Of a DNA stretch of 64,000 bases, positions 24,185 to 32,598 are shown piece by piece (position 1 is the stretch's first letter; every line of letters begins with the position of its first letter). The stretch is from Emcibacteraceae bacterium (GTDB taxonomy: Bacteria > Pseudomonadota > Alphaproteobacteria > Sphingomonadales > Emcibacteraceae). Below the pieces are notes generated by a model. That model made no database searches and was not told where the DNA came from. It saw only the letters and a list, made by a program, of their open reading frames with translations. The stretch is from assembly GCA_021774795.1 (NCBI GenBank), contig JAJFIR010000031.1, forward strand, positions 1 to 64,000, in the 5' to 3' direction. The position numbers and the translations under genes were made by a program.

Positions 24185-24658
24185 TCACGCAAATTTATCA
24201 ATTTCTTCGTCTGTCATGTTTCCAGGTACAACAAGCACAGGCATATGCAACACATTGAGCAATACTTCACGGAAACTTCTGATTAATGGTCCGGGGTCCC
24301 CCTCTACATCGGCGCCAAGCACAAGCAGATGAATGTCGTGATCTTCAGCAATAATTTCGGCAATAACCTCTTCTGGTTTACCCTTGCGAATTACAGTCTC
24401 AACATCCAGTCCTGAAATTCTTTTTATTTCCTGCGTATAAAATTCAAGTTTCTCTTCGGCGTCGATACGGGATTCTTCCTCCATAATATCCTTTACTGAC
24501 GTCCAGTGTTGAAAGTCCGCTGGCAGCACAATGCGAAGCATCAAAACACTCCCACCAACCTTTTCCGCACGCTTACTCGCAAGCCTAAGAACTTTGATAA
24601 ATTCCGGCGTGTCATCAGCGATGATCAAAAACTTCCATTTATTGTCCTGCTCGGACAT
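24185..24658 (-). CDS. universal stress protein (UspA family)
   Basis: The protein has the Usp fold: KFLIIADDTPEFIKVLRLASKRAEKVGGSVLMLRIV at the N terminus, then IHLLVLGADVEGDPGPLIRSF and VLHMPVLVVPG at the end. The ATP-binding glycines (GX2GX9G) are only partly present. The ATG at 24658 has AAGGGG upstream and is preferred to the one at 24685. A usp gene between nfu and trpS is common in Alphaproteobacteria. Its target is unknown. Confidence 0.88.
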   Translation of the reverse strand: MSEQDNKWKFLIIADDTPEFIKVLRLASKRAEKVGGSVLMLRIVLPADFQHWTSVKDIMEEESRIDAEEKLEFYTQEIKRISGLDVETVIRKGKPEEVIAEIIAEDHDIHLLVLGADVEGDPGPLIRSFREVLLNVLHMPVLVVPGNMTDEEIDKFA

Positions 24659-24778
24659 ACTTAAGCCCCTTTTCTTCTTTAACACGGAAACTACAAATCC
24701 CCATTTTCAGTTTCGTGATATCATAGTGCCATTCTATTTATCCATTTGGCAAGACTATATTTTTTCAATTAAACTGAT

Positions 24779-25363
24779 TTACAGTAATTTTTCGATATAC
24801 TCTTTTAGCTCAGGTAGAATTTCACTTTCAAACCATTGGTTCTTTTTAAGCCAAATGTTATTTCGTGGACTTGGATGCGGTAGAACAACATTTTCCGGCC
24901 AATAATCGCGCCACGCTTCAACCGTTTCGGTAAGCGTTCTTTTAGCTTTGCTATTTAAATGCCACTTAATCGCATACTGACCAATAATTAATGTGAGTTT
25001 TATCGAATCCAATTGAACCAATAATTTTTTGCGCCACTTATCAGCACATTCCGGGCGTGGCGGCAGGTCCCCGCTCTTACCGGTACCGGGATAACAAAAA
25101 CCCATTGGTACAATCGCAATTTTCGATGCATCATAAAAAACATCCTTACCAATCCCCATCCATTCTCGCAGCCTGTCACCACTTGGGTCATCAAAAGGAA
25201 TACCTGTTTCATGGACACGGCGTCCGGGTGCTTGACCCACGATCAGTATTTTTGCTGTCTTGCTGACTTGAAAAACCGGTCTTGGTCCCGCCGGTAATGA
25301 TGGTGCACAAATAGTGCAAGACCGTATATCCTCTATAATATTGTTAAAAGATTGAACTGACAC
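24779..25363 (-). CDS. uracil-DNA glycosylase family protein with Fe-S-type cysteines
   Basis: Motif 1 is GQAPGRRVHETGIPFDDPSGDRLREWMG (family 4-like GQAPG) and the C-terminal motif is PHPSPRNN. Four cysteines, Cys16 and Cys19 (CTIC) and Cys90 and Cys106 (16 residues between, as against 15 in family 4), could hold a [4Fe-4S] cluster. The protein would excise uracil or related bases from DNA. At 194 residues it is near family 4 length. It is transcribed alone, with a 71-base gap to the DUF2333 gene upstream. Some relatives of this branch have other base specificity. Confidence 0.85.
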   Translation of the reverse strand: MSVQSFNNIIEDIRSCTICAPSLPAGPRPVFQVSKTAKILIVGQAPGRRVHETGIPFDDPSGDRLREWMGIGKDVFYDASKIAIVPMGFCYPGTGKSGDLPPRPECADKWRKKLLVQLDSIKLTLIIGQYAIKWHLNSKAKRTLTETVEAWRDYWPENVVLPHPSPRNNIWLKKNQWFESEILPELKEYIEKLL

Positions 25364-25434
25364 AATAAACCCTCAAATGTTATTATTTACCGGAGAATGT
25401 CGACGAATAGTTATATGAAAACTCATATTTTCAA

Positions 25435-26391
25435 TTACTTAAGCAGTATATTCGTAATTTCTTTGAGCTGCGTTCTCGCTCTAAGCAAATAAAAACCTTC
25501 TGAGGCAAGATGATTTTGAAAGATTAAACCGTCCACTTCACAATTAGATATAATTAATGGATCCATTGCTATTATAGAATTAAACGAAACTTCCATCTCG
25601 TCCCAACTTGTGGCGATATCCCTCGTCGCGATAATTTGCTCAAAATCTTTTCGTAATGCTTTCAGAATAAGGCGGTAGGCATAAGCCTGTCCCTTAATAT
25701 TAAAAAACAGGTCGTCCGCACCTAAATCGAGTACACAACCAAACCCACTTTTCACATAACTATCAATGCTGGCGGATGACGCCCCTAAATCCAGTGAAAT
25801 ACGGTCCAACGTCGCCAATAAATTATCGGCACGTTTTTCAAAAACGGCATTGCCTCGGGCCAGACGTTCATTATAAATGATGAGCTGTTCCATCGCTTTC
25901 GAATATTGTTGCTCGGAAGTCGCAACAGGCATGAGCGACGTTGATGGGTTCCACCACCAAATATCCCCAGCATACTGCAATAATCCGGAAACTTCTTGTA
26001 AATCGGGATCAACCGCGCTGGAGCCCCGCGTTCTACCTAATTGATCGACCAGTTCGTAGCTAAACCGTGCAATAGCAGAAATTATACCGGTTTGAAAATT
26101 CGACATGTTGTCAAGAAATGCGCCAGGTTTAAATATAGGATCGTTAGAAACCCATCCGTTTTGAATAACTTCTCTGTCGATAAGTGCGACACTTACAGCG
26201 ACAGCATTGCTACCACGAGATGAATATTCAAGGCCAAAATCCGGCGATGCATCGATTTTATGGATAAGAAACATTCCCACTGGATAATAAAGCAAAAGAA
26301 GCACAATCAAAAGATAGATTAGACGTTTTAAAACCTTCCAACTTATGGTTTCTTTTAACCAAAATCCTATGTCTTTAATTGTTTCCCACAT
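25435..26391 (-). CDS. DUF2333 family membrane protein
   Basis: One N-terminal membrane helix (RLIYLLIVLLLLYYPVGMFLI) is followed by a large periplasmic domain. The domain carries features of DUF2333: VALIDREVIQNGWVSNDPIFKPGAFLDNMSNFQ, then a tract on GDIWWWNPSTSLMPVATSEQQY, and LYAYRLILKALRKDFEQ-like helices. The function of the family is unknown; it is widespread in Proteobacteria. It lies between a UDG gene and a DUF4136 lipoprotein. Confidence 0.85.
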   Translation of the reverse strand: MWETIKDIGFWLKETISWKVLKRLIYLLIVLLLLYYPVGMFLIHKIDASPDFGLEYSSRGSNAVAVSVALIDREVIQNGWVSNDPIFKPGAFLDNMSNFQTGIISAIARFSYELVDQLGRTRGSSAVDPDLQEVSGLLQYAGDIWWWNPSTSLMPVATSEQQYSKAMEQLIIYNERLARGNAVFEKRADNLLATLDRISLDLGASSASIDSYVKSGFGCVLDLGADDLFFNIKGQAYAYRLILKALRKDFEQIIATRDIATSWDEMEVSFNSIIAMDPLIISNCEVDGLIFQNHLASEGFYLLRARTQLKEITNILLK

Positions 26392-26474
26392 GTAGCACCC
26401 CGCAAATAAAATATCACTTTATAGATAGAGAGCCACTGCGATAACTTCAAGTCCCATCTTCCCTTATAATTTAA

Positions 26475-27164
26475 TTAGCTTTCAGGGAGTTCAATGGAAA
26501 CAGATTCCGAAGCACCACTTACACCGGGGAAATTGGTAAAAAACGCCTGCACCATGTAGGGCATAATCTCATGCAGTCTATTACTTCGACCAGTGCTCTT
26601 CACTTCACCTTCATATAAGTTCTGGCTGCTGCCTTGATTGGGTTTTATAATCATTTTTAAATGACGATTATAATTTGCATAAGTTCTGATCCTGGGTGCC
26701 ATCCCAAGCGAATAATATCCAAACGGGTCATATACGCCGCCGTAGGCATACGGGCCTCCGTAATATCCATAGTACCGTGAACGATACCCCCGATAAGGAA
26801 ACCAAGGATTCCCATAATGACCGTAATAACCACCATAATGACCAAATCCTGACACACCTGCCGACGTTCGAACCGTTGTTGGTCCATCTTCGACACCGTA
26901 ATCCAGCTGAACAACCAGATCCGCCTCCTCACCGTTGGCAGGCACGTAGCCAAAACTGCCTAACGCATTGCCAACAAGAGTTGCATAATTTGCAAACTCC
27001 AGACTACCATTATTCGCCGGATTCATAGGAACAATGACAATCTTTTCACCTGAAGGCGCGGGCAACATATGAAACCGAGTAACATTCGTTCTAATAGACT
27101 GTGTACAGGACACAAGCAAGCCCGCCACAAAAATAGTCGTAATTATTTTATAGAGCTTTTTCAT
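26475..27164 (-). CDS. DUF4136-type lipoprotein with Gly/Tyr-rich segment
   Basis: The signal ends in a lipobox (GLLVSC, lipidated Cys20). The mature part begins TNVTRFHMLPAPSGEKIVIVP and continues to a beta-rich domain like DUF4136 (LVGNALGSFGYVPANGEEADLVVQLDYGV). A low-complexity region of about 40 residues rich in Gly, Tyr, Arg and Pro interrupts it (residues about 110-150). The end (HLKMIIKPNQG...YEGEVKSTGRSNRLHEIMPYMVQAFFTNFPG) is also typical of the family. It is probably an outer-membrane lipoprotein of unknown role. Confidence 0.85.
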   Translation of the reverse strand: MKKLYKIITTIFVAGLLVSCTQSIRTNVTRFHMLPAPSGEKIVIVPMNPANNGSLEFANYATLVGNALGSFGYVPANGEEADLVVQLDYGVEDGPTTVRTSAGVSGFGHYGGYYGHYGNPWFPYRGYRSRYYGYYGGPYAYGGVYDPFGYYSLGMAPRIRTYANYNRHLKMIIKPNQGSSQNLYEGEVKSTGRSNRLHEIMPYMVQAFFTNFPGVSGASESVSIELPES

Positions 27165-27223
27165 AATCTCACCTTACAAACTAGTGGTCTAATTTACAAC
27201 AATAGTTAATCATTATGGCATAA

Positions 27224-28234
27224 TCAGGGCCGAAGAAAACCCACAATTTCGTGAACTGCCGTGAGGATAGGCGTAGCCAATTCATCTGCTTTGTGTGAGC
27301 CTTCGCGTAAAATATCATCCAGGTAGGATTTTTCGCTCATTAATCTGGTCATTTCTTCGGTAATCGGACCCAGTATTTCTACGCTTAAGTCGGCTAAATC
27401 ACTCTTAAATTCTGCAAATCCTTTACCTTCATATGATGCACAAATTTCATCAACTTTTTTATCACTTAATGCCGCAAATATGTTCATCAGGTTTTTAGCC
27501 TCTGGACGATCATTCAAGTCTTCAACCGACCCCGGCAGTGCTTCACTGTCAGTACGTGCTTTTCTAACTTTTTTTTCAATTAGGTCACGAGTATCGGTCA
27601 GGTTAATTCTGCTATTTTCAGATGGGTCCGATTTAGACATTTTTGCGTTGCCATCTCGGAGCGACATCACTCTTGTCGCTTCCCCGAAAATAAGAGGTTC
27701 TACTTCGGGAAAAAATTCCACACCATAATCACTATTAAACTTTTGAGCAATATCACGGGTCAGTTCCAAATGCTGTTTTTGATCAGCACCCACTGGTACG
27801 TGCGTGGCTTTATAGGCCAAGATATCTGCGGCCATTAAATCCGGATACACATATAAGCCGACACTGGCACGTTCACGGTTTTTACCCGCTTTTTCCTTAA
27901 ACTGTGTCATTCGATTTAACCAACCCATACGCGCGACGCAGTTAAAAATCCATGCGAGTTCGGCGTGTGCAGAAACTTGGCTTTGATTAAAAATTATACT
28001 TTTTTTCGGATCAATTCCGCTGGCAATCATACCTGCCGCAACTTCACGCGTCGCATTTCTTAGTGTTTCAGGGTCTTGCCACGTTGTAATCGCGTGAAGA
28101 TCAACCACACAAAATATCGTTTCAAATGTTTCCTGCAAACCTACCCAGTTTTTTATGGCACCAAGATAGTTGCCAAGCGTTAAATTTCCTGATGGTTGTA
28201 CGCCAGAAAAAATACGCTGTTTGAAAGCTGTCAT
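27224..28234 (-). CDS. trpS: tryptophanyl-tRNA synthetase
   Basis: The class I signature [17 protein letters not shown] replaces the usual HIGH-type sequence, as is normal for TrpRS. The KMSKS loop is present as [15 protein letters not shown] near residue 195. At 336 residues it has family length. The gene order murJ-trpS is common in Alphaproteobacteria. It charges tRNA-Trp in the cytoplasm. Confidence 0.97.
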   Translation of the reverse strand: MTAFKQRIFSGVQPSGNLTLGNYLGAIKNWVGLQETFETIFCVVDLHAITTWQDPETLRNATREVAAGMIASGIDPKKSIIFNQSQVSAHAELAWIFNCVARMGWLNRMTQFKEKAGKNRERASVGLYVYPDLMAADILAYKATHVPVGADQKQHLELTRDIAQKFNSDYGVEFFPEVEPLIFGEATRVMSLRDGNAKMSKSDPSENSRINLTDTRDLIEKKVRKARTDSEALPGSVEDLNDRPEAKNLMNIFAALSDKKVDEICASYEGKGFAEFKSDLADLSVEILGPITEEMTRLMSEKSYLDDILREGSHKADELATPILTAVHEIVGFLRP

Positions 28235-28319
28235 CTAATTTCCTTTAGGATATTTTGGACACATCCTTAGTATATTCCAATATTTGTTACTATATGGCGG
28301 CAAAAAAGATCGGGGTCAA

Positions 28320-29864
28320 CTATCTCTTTGAAAATAGTGCTTTTAGCTCATCTTTTTTTACGGTTTTCGTCAAGAATGTCGCTGCGATATAGGATATTAG
28401 ACCACTTGCAACCAGGATCAGAATACCACTTATTTGTTGTAACGCACTGCCTCTGATCAAATAATTCACTTGCCCCTGAACGGACCAGACAACTATTCCC
28501 ATTATGATACTGCATAAAATATATTTGGATAACCTTATAATAAGAGTCTTTTCCATCTTGTAGTGTCCTTTTTTTATTAATCCACCCGCTAACAATAATA
28601 CGTTAATCCACGCGGATATAGCAGTAGCCATTGCGAGCCCCACATGCGCAAAATATTGCATTAAAATAAGATTTAGGCTGACATTTACAAATAAAGCTAC
28701 GATCGCAAACTTTAATGGTGTTTTTGTATCACCGCGTGCAAAATACCCCGGCACAAAAACTTTGGCCAGCACATAAGCCGGCAGTCCGGCTGCGTAGGCG
28801 GTTAATGTTAGCGAAGTTTGCAACGTAGCTTCCGCCGAAAAATTACTTCTTTCAAGTAAAACGTGAATTAAATCGTTTGGGACAATTGTGAAAGCGACGG
28901 CCGCTGGTATGGTAAAAAATAGACCCATTTCAATTGCCTGAGTTTGGCTCCTCATGACTTGTTTATCGTCACCGCTTGCGATACTGCGTGACAAAAATGG
29001 AAGCAAGACTGTTCCGAGCGCTACGCCAATTACACCAACAGGCAATTGATTAAGCCTGTCAGCATAATATAAGTAAGACATAGAGGCGTCTGGAAGATGA
29101 GTAGCGATAATCATATCGAGCAATAAATTCAACTGGATAACACCTGCCCCCAAAGCGGCCGGCCCCATTATAATCAGTAATTTTTTAACTCTAGGGGTTA
29201 ATTTCGGCATTTTAATTCGGATACGAAAACCTGCTTTATAACACGCCCTAAACAAGAATATTAATTGAATTACGCCAGCTACACTGACTGCAATCGATAA
29301 AGTATGCGCCGGTGTCTCCATAAGGGTCGCACCAAAAGAAAGTGCGGTAATTAGACAAATATTTAATATTATCGGGGTTGCCGCTGTTTCAGCAAATTTC
29401 CCGAGTGAGTTTAAAACACCCGCAAGAAGCGACACCAAAGAAACAAATAAAATAAATGGAAAAGTATATCGCGTAAGCGTAACCGCCAAATTAAATTTCG
29501 CCTCATTCCCAACAAAGCCATTTGCCATAACGTAAATTAAGGCCGGTGTAAAAAGTTCCATCAAACCAACAAATAGCAATAAAGTTATCGCGAGGCATGC
29601 GAAAGCTTCCTCTGCAAAATTTATTGCTTCTTCCTTGCCATCTTTTTCTAACGTCGCCGAAAATATCGGCACGAACGACGCACTAAATGCGCCCTCAGCA
29701 AAAAGTCTTCTGAAAAAATTGGGAAGCTTAAATGCAACAACAAAACAATCAGTGATAAACCCCGCGCCTAAAACAGCAGCCATCAATATATCGCGCACAA
29801 AACCCAGAATGCGGCTGACTAATGTAAAACTACCAAAAATTGCTGTCGCTTTAATAACTGACAT
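28320..29864 (-). CDS. murJ: lipid II flippase MurJ
   Basis: The protein is a 514-residue MOP-superfamily membrane protein with about 14 helices. It begins with the MurJ hallmark FGSFTLVSRILGFVRDILMAAVLGAG, followed by DCFVVAFKLPNFFRRLFAEGAFSASFVPIF. The periplasmic cavity arginines expected early in the family are seen. It flips lipid II across the inner membrane for peptidoglycan synthesis. It follows glnD with 1 base between the genes, so the mutS-glnD-murJ run is probably co-transcribed. Confidence 0.97.
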   Translation of the reverse strand: MSVIKATAIFGSFTLVSRILGFVRDILMAAVLGAGFITDCFVVAFKLPNFFRRLFAEGAFSASFVPIFSATLEKDGKEEAINFAEEAFACLAITLLLFVGLMELFTPALIYVMANGFVGNEAKFNLAVTLTRYTFPFILFVSLVSLLAGVLNSLGKFAETAATPIILNICLITALSFGATLMETPAHTLSIAVSVAGVIQLIFLFRACYKAGFRIRIKMPKLTPRVKKLLIIMGPAALGAGVIQLNLLLDMIIATHLPDASMSYLYYADRLNQLPVGVIGVALGTVLLPFLSRSIASGDDKQVMRSQTQAIEMGLFFTIPAAVAFTIVPNDLIHVLLERSNFSAEATLQTSLTLTAYAAGLPAYVLAKVFVPGYFARGDTKTPLKFAIVALFVNVSLNLILMQYFAHVGLAMATAISAWINVLLLAGGLIKKGHYKMEKTLIIRLSKYILCSIIMGIVVWSVQGQVNYLIRGSALQQISGILILVASGLISYIAATFLTKTVKKDELKALFSKR

Positions 29865-29865
29865 T

Positions 29866-32595
29866 CTATTGGTCTACTATCAATGTTTGCATCAGTTTTT
29901 TTTCAATCATTTTTAATTTATTTTCATTTATTATTTTGTGTCCAAATAAATCACGAACAAAAAATACTGTTATAGCTCGCTCCCCGAAGGTTGCAATATG
30001 CGCAGACCCGATGGACAATTTTAAATCAACAAGAACTTGTGATAAATCAAAAAGATACCCAATTCTATCACGCCCATTGAGTTCAATAACCGTCTGACTG
30101 TTACTGGCTTTATTATCTATTAGCACCCTTGGCTCAACCTTAAAAATATCGGTACGCCGTTTATTAGCCCGCTTTCTATCAAACACTTCTCTGGGTTTTA
30201 TTCTTCCTGCTAAAGTTTCTTTTATATTAAATTGTAATTTTTCAAGCTCAGTTTTTTCCTTAAAAACTTGTCCTTCTGCATCTTGAATCCTGAAGGTATC
30301 AAGTGCCATTCCATCTTTGGTCGTAAAAATCCTGGCGTTTTGTATGGAAGCACCACTGAGCGCGATTGCCCCGGTTAACCTGGAAAATAATCCCGGATGA
30401 TCTTCCGTATATATACTTAATTCCGATACATCCTTAAAATCATCAATATTGATATTTACAGTAAATTGGTCATTAAACTTGTCCGCCATGTCTATCATTA
30501 AAGCATTTCGTTCAAGGTCTTTAATGCCAACAGCTTGCCAGTATGACGAATAAAACCGCGCGGCATACCCATCAAATTTTTTCTGCGGCCATTCTTTAAG
30601 CAATGATCTCAGCTCTTTTTTCACTATGTCAACATGATGGCTATTTTCGTATTTGACGTGACCACCAAGCAAATATTCTTCCGATCTACTGTATAAATCT
30701 CTTAATAGCTGCCCCTTCCATCCGTTCCAGACTTTTGGTCCAACAGCCCGTATGTCTACCACTGTAAGCACAAGCAGAAGTCTCAGTCTCTCGGGACTTT
30801 GAACTTGATCGGAAAAATCTGATATTGTTTTAGGATCACTTAGGTCGCGCTTGAAAGCCGATAGTGTCATTAATAAATGCCACCGCACGAGCCACGCAAC
30901 AGATTCCGTTTCCGCAGACGTTAAACCAAAACGTGGACAAAGCTTGTGGGCGACCTCCTCGCCTAATATAGAATGGTCCCCTTTTCTTCCCTTGGCGATG
31001 TCGTGTAAAAACACCGAAAGATACAATACCCTTCTTGAGAGTATTTTATGGACGATTTCATTAGCGAGAGGATGCTCTTCGGCAAGCGCGCCTCTTTCAA
31101 CTTCTGACGTAAGTTCAATGGCACGTATGGTGTGTTCATCGACGGTATAAACATGATACATATCATATTGCATTTGCGCTACTACGCGCCCAAAATCCGG
31201 AACAAATCTGCCGAGGACACCAACTTCATTCATCAGGCGTAACGCAAATCCAGGACCGTCTTTAAAGGTTAGAATATCCAAAAATATTTCATTAGCTTTT
31301 TTGTCCCGACGCGTTCTGCCCTTTATCAGCTTTAAATTTTGCCTGATAAGCCGCAGTGCTCTGGGATGAATGTCCAAGCCATATTTCTGCGCAACATGGA
31401 AAATTTCAATCATAACAACAGGATCATTTTCCAGAATTTTGGCGTTTTTCAAACTAAGGCGCCCGCCATCTATTGGAAAACCATCGGCTGTTTTTCTTCT
31501 AAATGAAAAACTTGAAAACCTTAAGGGGGCTCGCCGCTTGTGTTTCTCTTCCAAATAAGCACAAAAAATTCGTGTGAGGTCCCCGACATTCTTTGCCGTA
31601 AGAAAAAAATGTTTCATAAAACGTTCAACACCGGACAAACTGGTCCGGTCGGCATACCCTAGTTTATCAGCAAGCGATTTCTGAACATCAAATGTTATTC
31701 GTTCTTCAGGCCTTTTCGCAAAATAATGCAGTTGAAACCTTACAGCCCACAGGAACTCCTCCGCCTTCTGAAACTCATAAAACTCTTCTTCTGAAAACAC
31801 GCCTTTCTCAACTATTTCGCTGACATGTCGTACCTTATAAATAAATTTTGCGATCCAGAAAAGTGTGTGTAAATCCCTAAGCCCTCCTTTACCTTCTTTC
31901 AAATTTGGTTCCACTACATAACGCGTGTCGCCCAACTTTTTGTGGCGACTGTCTCTTTCTGCTAATTTTTCGTCGGTAAATTCAGGAGCATTTCCTTTTA
32001 CAATGACCTTATCATATTTGGTAATAAGTTCGTCAAAAAGGCTCTTCTCACCCCATATATAGCGCATTTCAAGAAGCGATGTTTTAATAGTTAAATCCGT
32101 ATTGCATAAACGAATACTCTCATCAACTGTCCGTACAGCGTGTCCGACATCAAACCCCATATCCCAAAGAATATACAGCATATATTCTACGACTTTTTCG
32201 CTCCATGCCGTCTTCTTGTACGGTAATATAAACAAAAGATCGATATCTGAATATGGTGCCATTTCCTGTCTTCCATAACCACCGAAAGCCGCCAAACAAA
32301 GTTTTTCGCTTTTGGTTGGATTAGGATTGTAAAAAACGTAACCAGTGACAACATCATAAAGCATATGCACAATTTCATCTGTAAGAAAACTTTGTGCGTT
32401 AGCAAGCGTTGTTCCTGTTTCACCATCATCTGCCCGTTTTTTTATATTTTGAAAACCATGGTCATATACCTCTTTCATCAAATCTAACAAAGACGGTCTT
32501 ATTGTGTCGTGCCGAAATTGATCTTTCAGAACTTCCAGCTTCCCAGCCTGCACTTTTCGATTAAAGATATCGCGATGTTTATATATTTTGATCAT
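29866..32595 (-). CDS. glnD: PII uridylyltransferase/uridylyl-removing enzyme
   Basis: GlnD senses glutamine and uridylylates or deuridylylates the PII protein. The nucleotidyltransferase motif GGYGRQEMAPYSDIDLLF is at residues 105-122. A PII-UTase central part contains NLKEGKGGLRDLHTLFWIAK, followed by an HD domain (VFLHDIAKGRKGDHSILGEEVA). Two ACT domains end the protein, one beginning SELSIYTEDHPGLFSRLTGAIALSGA and one TVIELNGRDRIGYLFDLSQVL. Its length of 909 residues is normal. The gene starts 3 bases after mutS ends. Confidence 0.97.
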   Translation of the reverse strand: MIKIYKHRDIFNRKVQAGKLEVLKDQFRHDTIRPSLLDLMKEVYDHGFQNIKKRADDGETGTTLANAQSFLTDEIVHMLYDVVTGYVFYNPNPTKSEKLCLAAFGGYGRQEMAPYSDIDLLFILPYKKTAWSEKVVEYMLYILWDMGFDVGHAVRTVDESIRLCNTDLTIKTSLLEMRYIWGEKSLFDELITKYDKVIVKGNAPEFTDEKLAERDSRHKKLGDTRYVVEPNLKEGKGGLRDLHTLFWIAKFIYKVRHVSEIVEKGVFSEEEFYEFQKAEEFLWAVRFQLHYFAKRPEERITFDVQKSLADKLGYADRTSLSGVERFMKHFFLTAKNVGDLTRIFCAYLEEKHKRRAPLRFSSFSFRRKTADGFPIDGGRLSLKNAKILENDPVVMIEIFHVAQKYGLDIHPRALRLIRQNLKLIKGRTRRDKKANEIFLDILTFKDGPGFALRLMNEVGVLGRFVPDFGRVVAQMQYDMYHVYTVDEHTIRAIELTSEVERGALAEEHPLANEIVHKILSRRVLYLSVFLHDIAKGRKGDHSILGEEVAHKLCPRFGLTSAETESVAWLVRWHLLMTLSAFKRDLSDPKTISDFSDQVQSPERLRLLLVLTVVDIRAVGPKVWNGWKGQLLRDLYSRSEEYLLGGHVKYENSHHVDIVKKELRSLLKEWPQKKFDGYAARFYSSYWQAVGIKDLERNALMIDMADKFNDQFTVNINIDDFKDVSELSIYTEDHPGLFSRLTGAIALSGASIQNARIFTTKDGMALDTFRIQDAEGQVFKEKTELEKLQFNIKETLAGRIKPREVFDRKRANKRRTDIFKVEPRVLIDNKASNSQTVIELNGRDRIGYLFDLSQVLVDLKLSIGSAHIATFGERAITVFFVRDLFGHKIINENKLKMIEKKLMQTLIVDQ

Positions 32596-32598
32596 ATA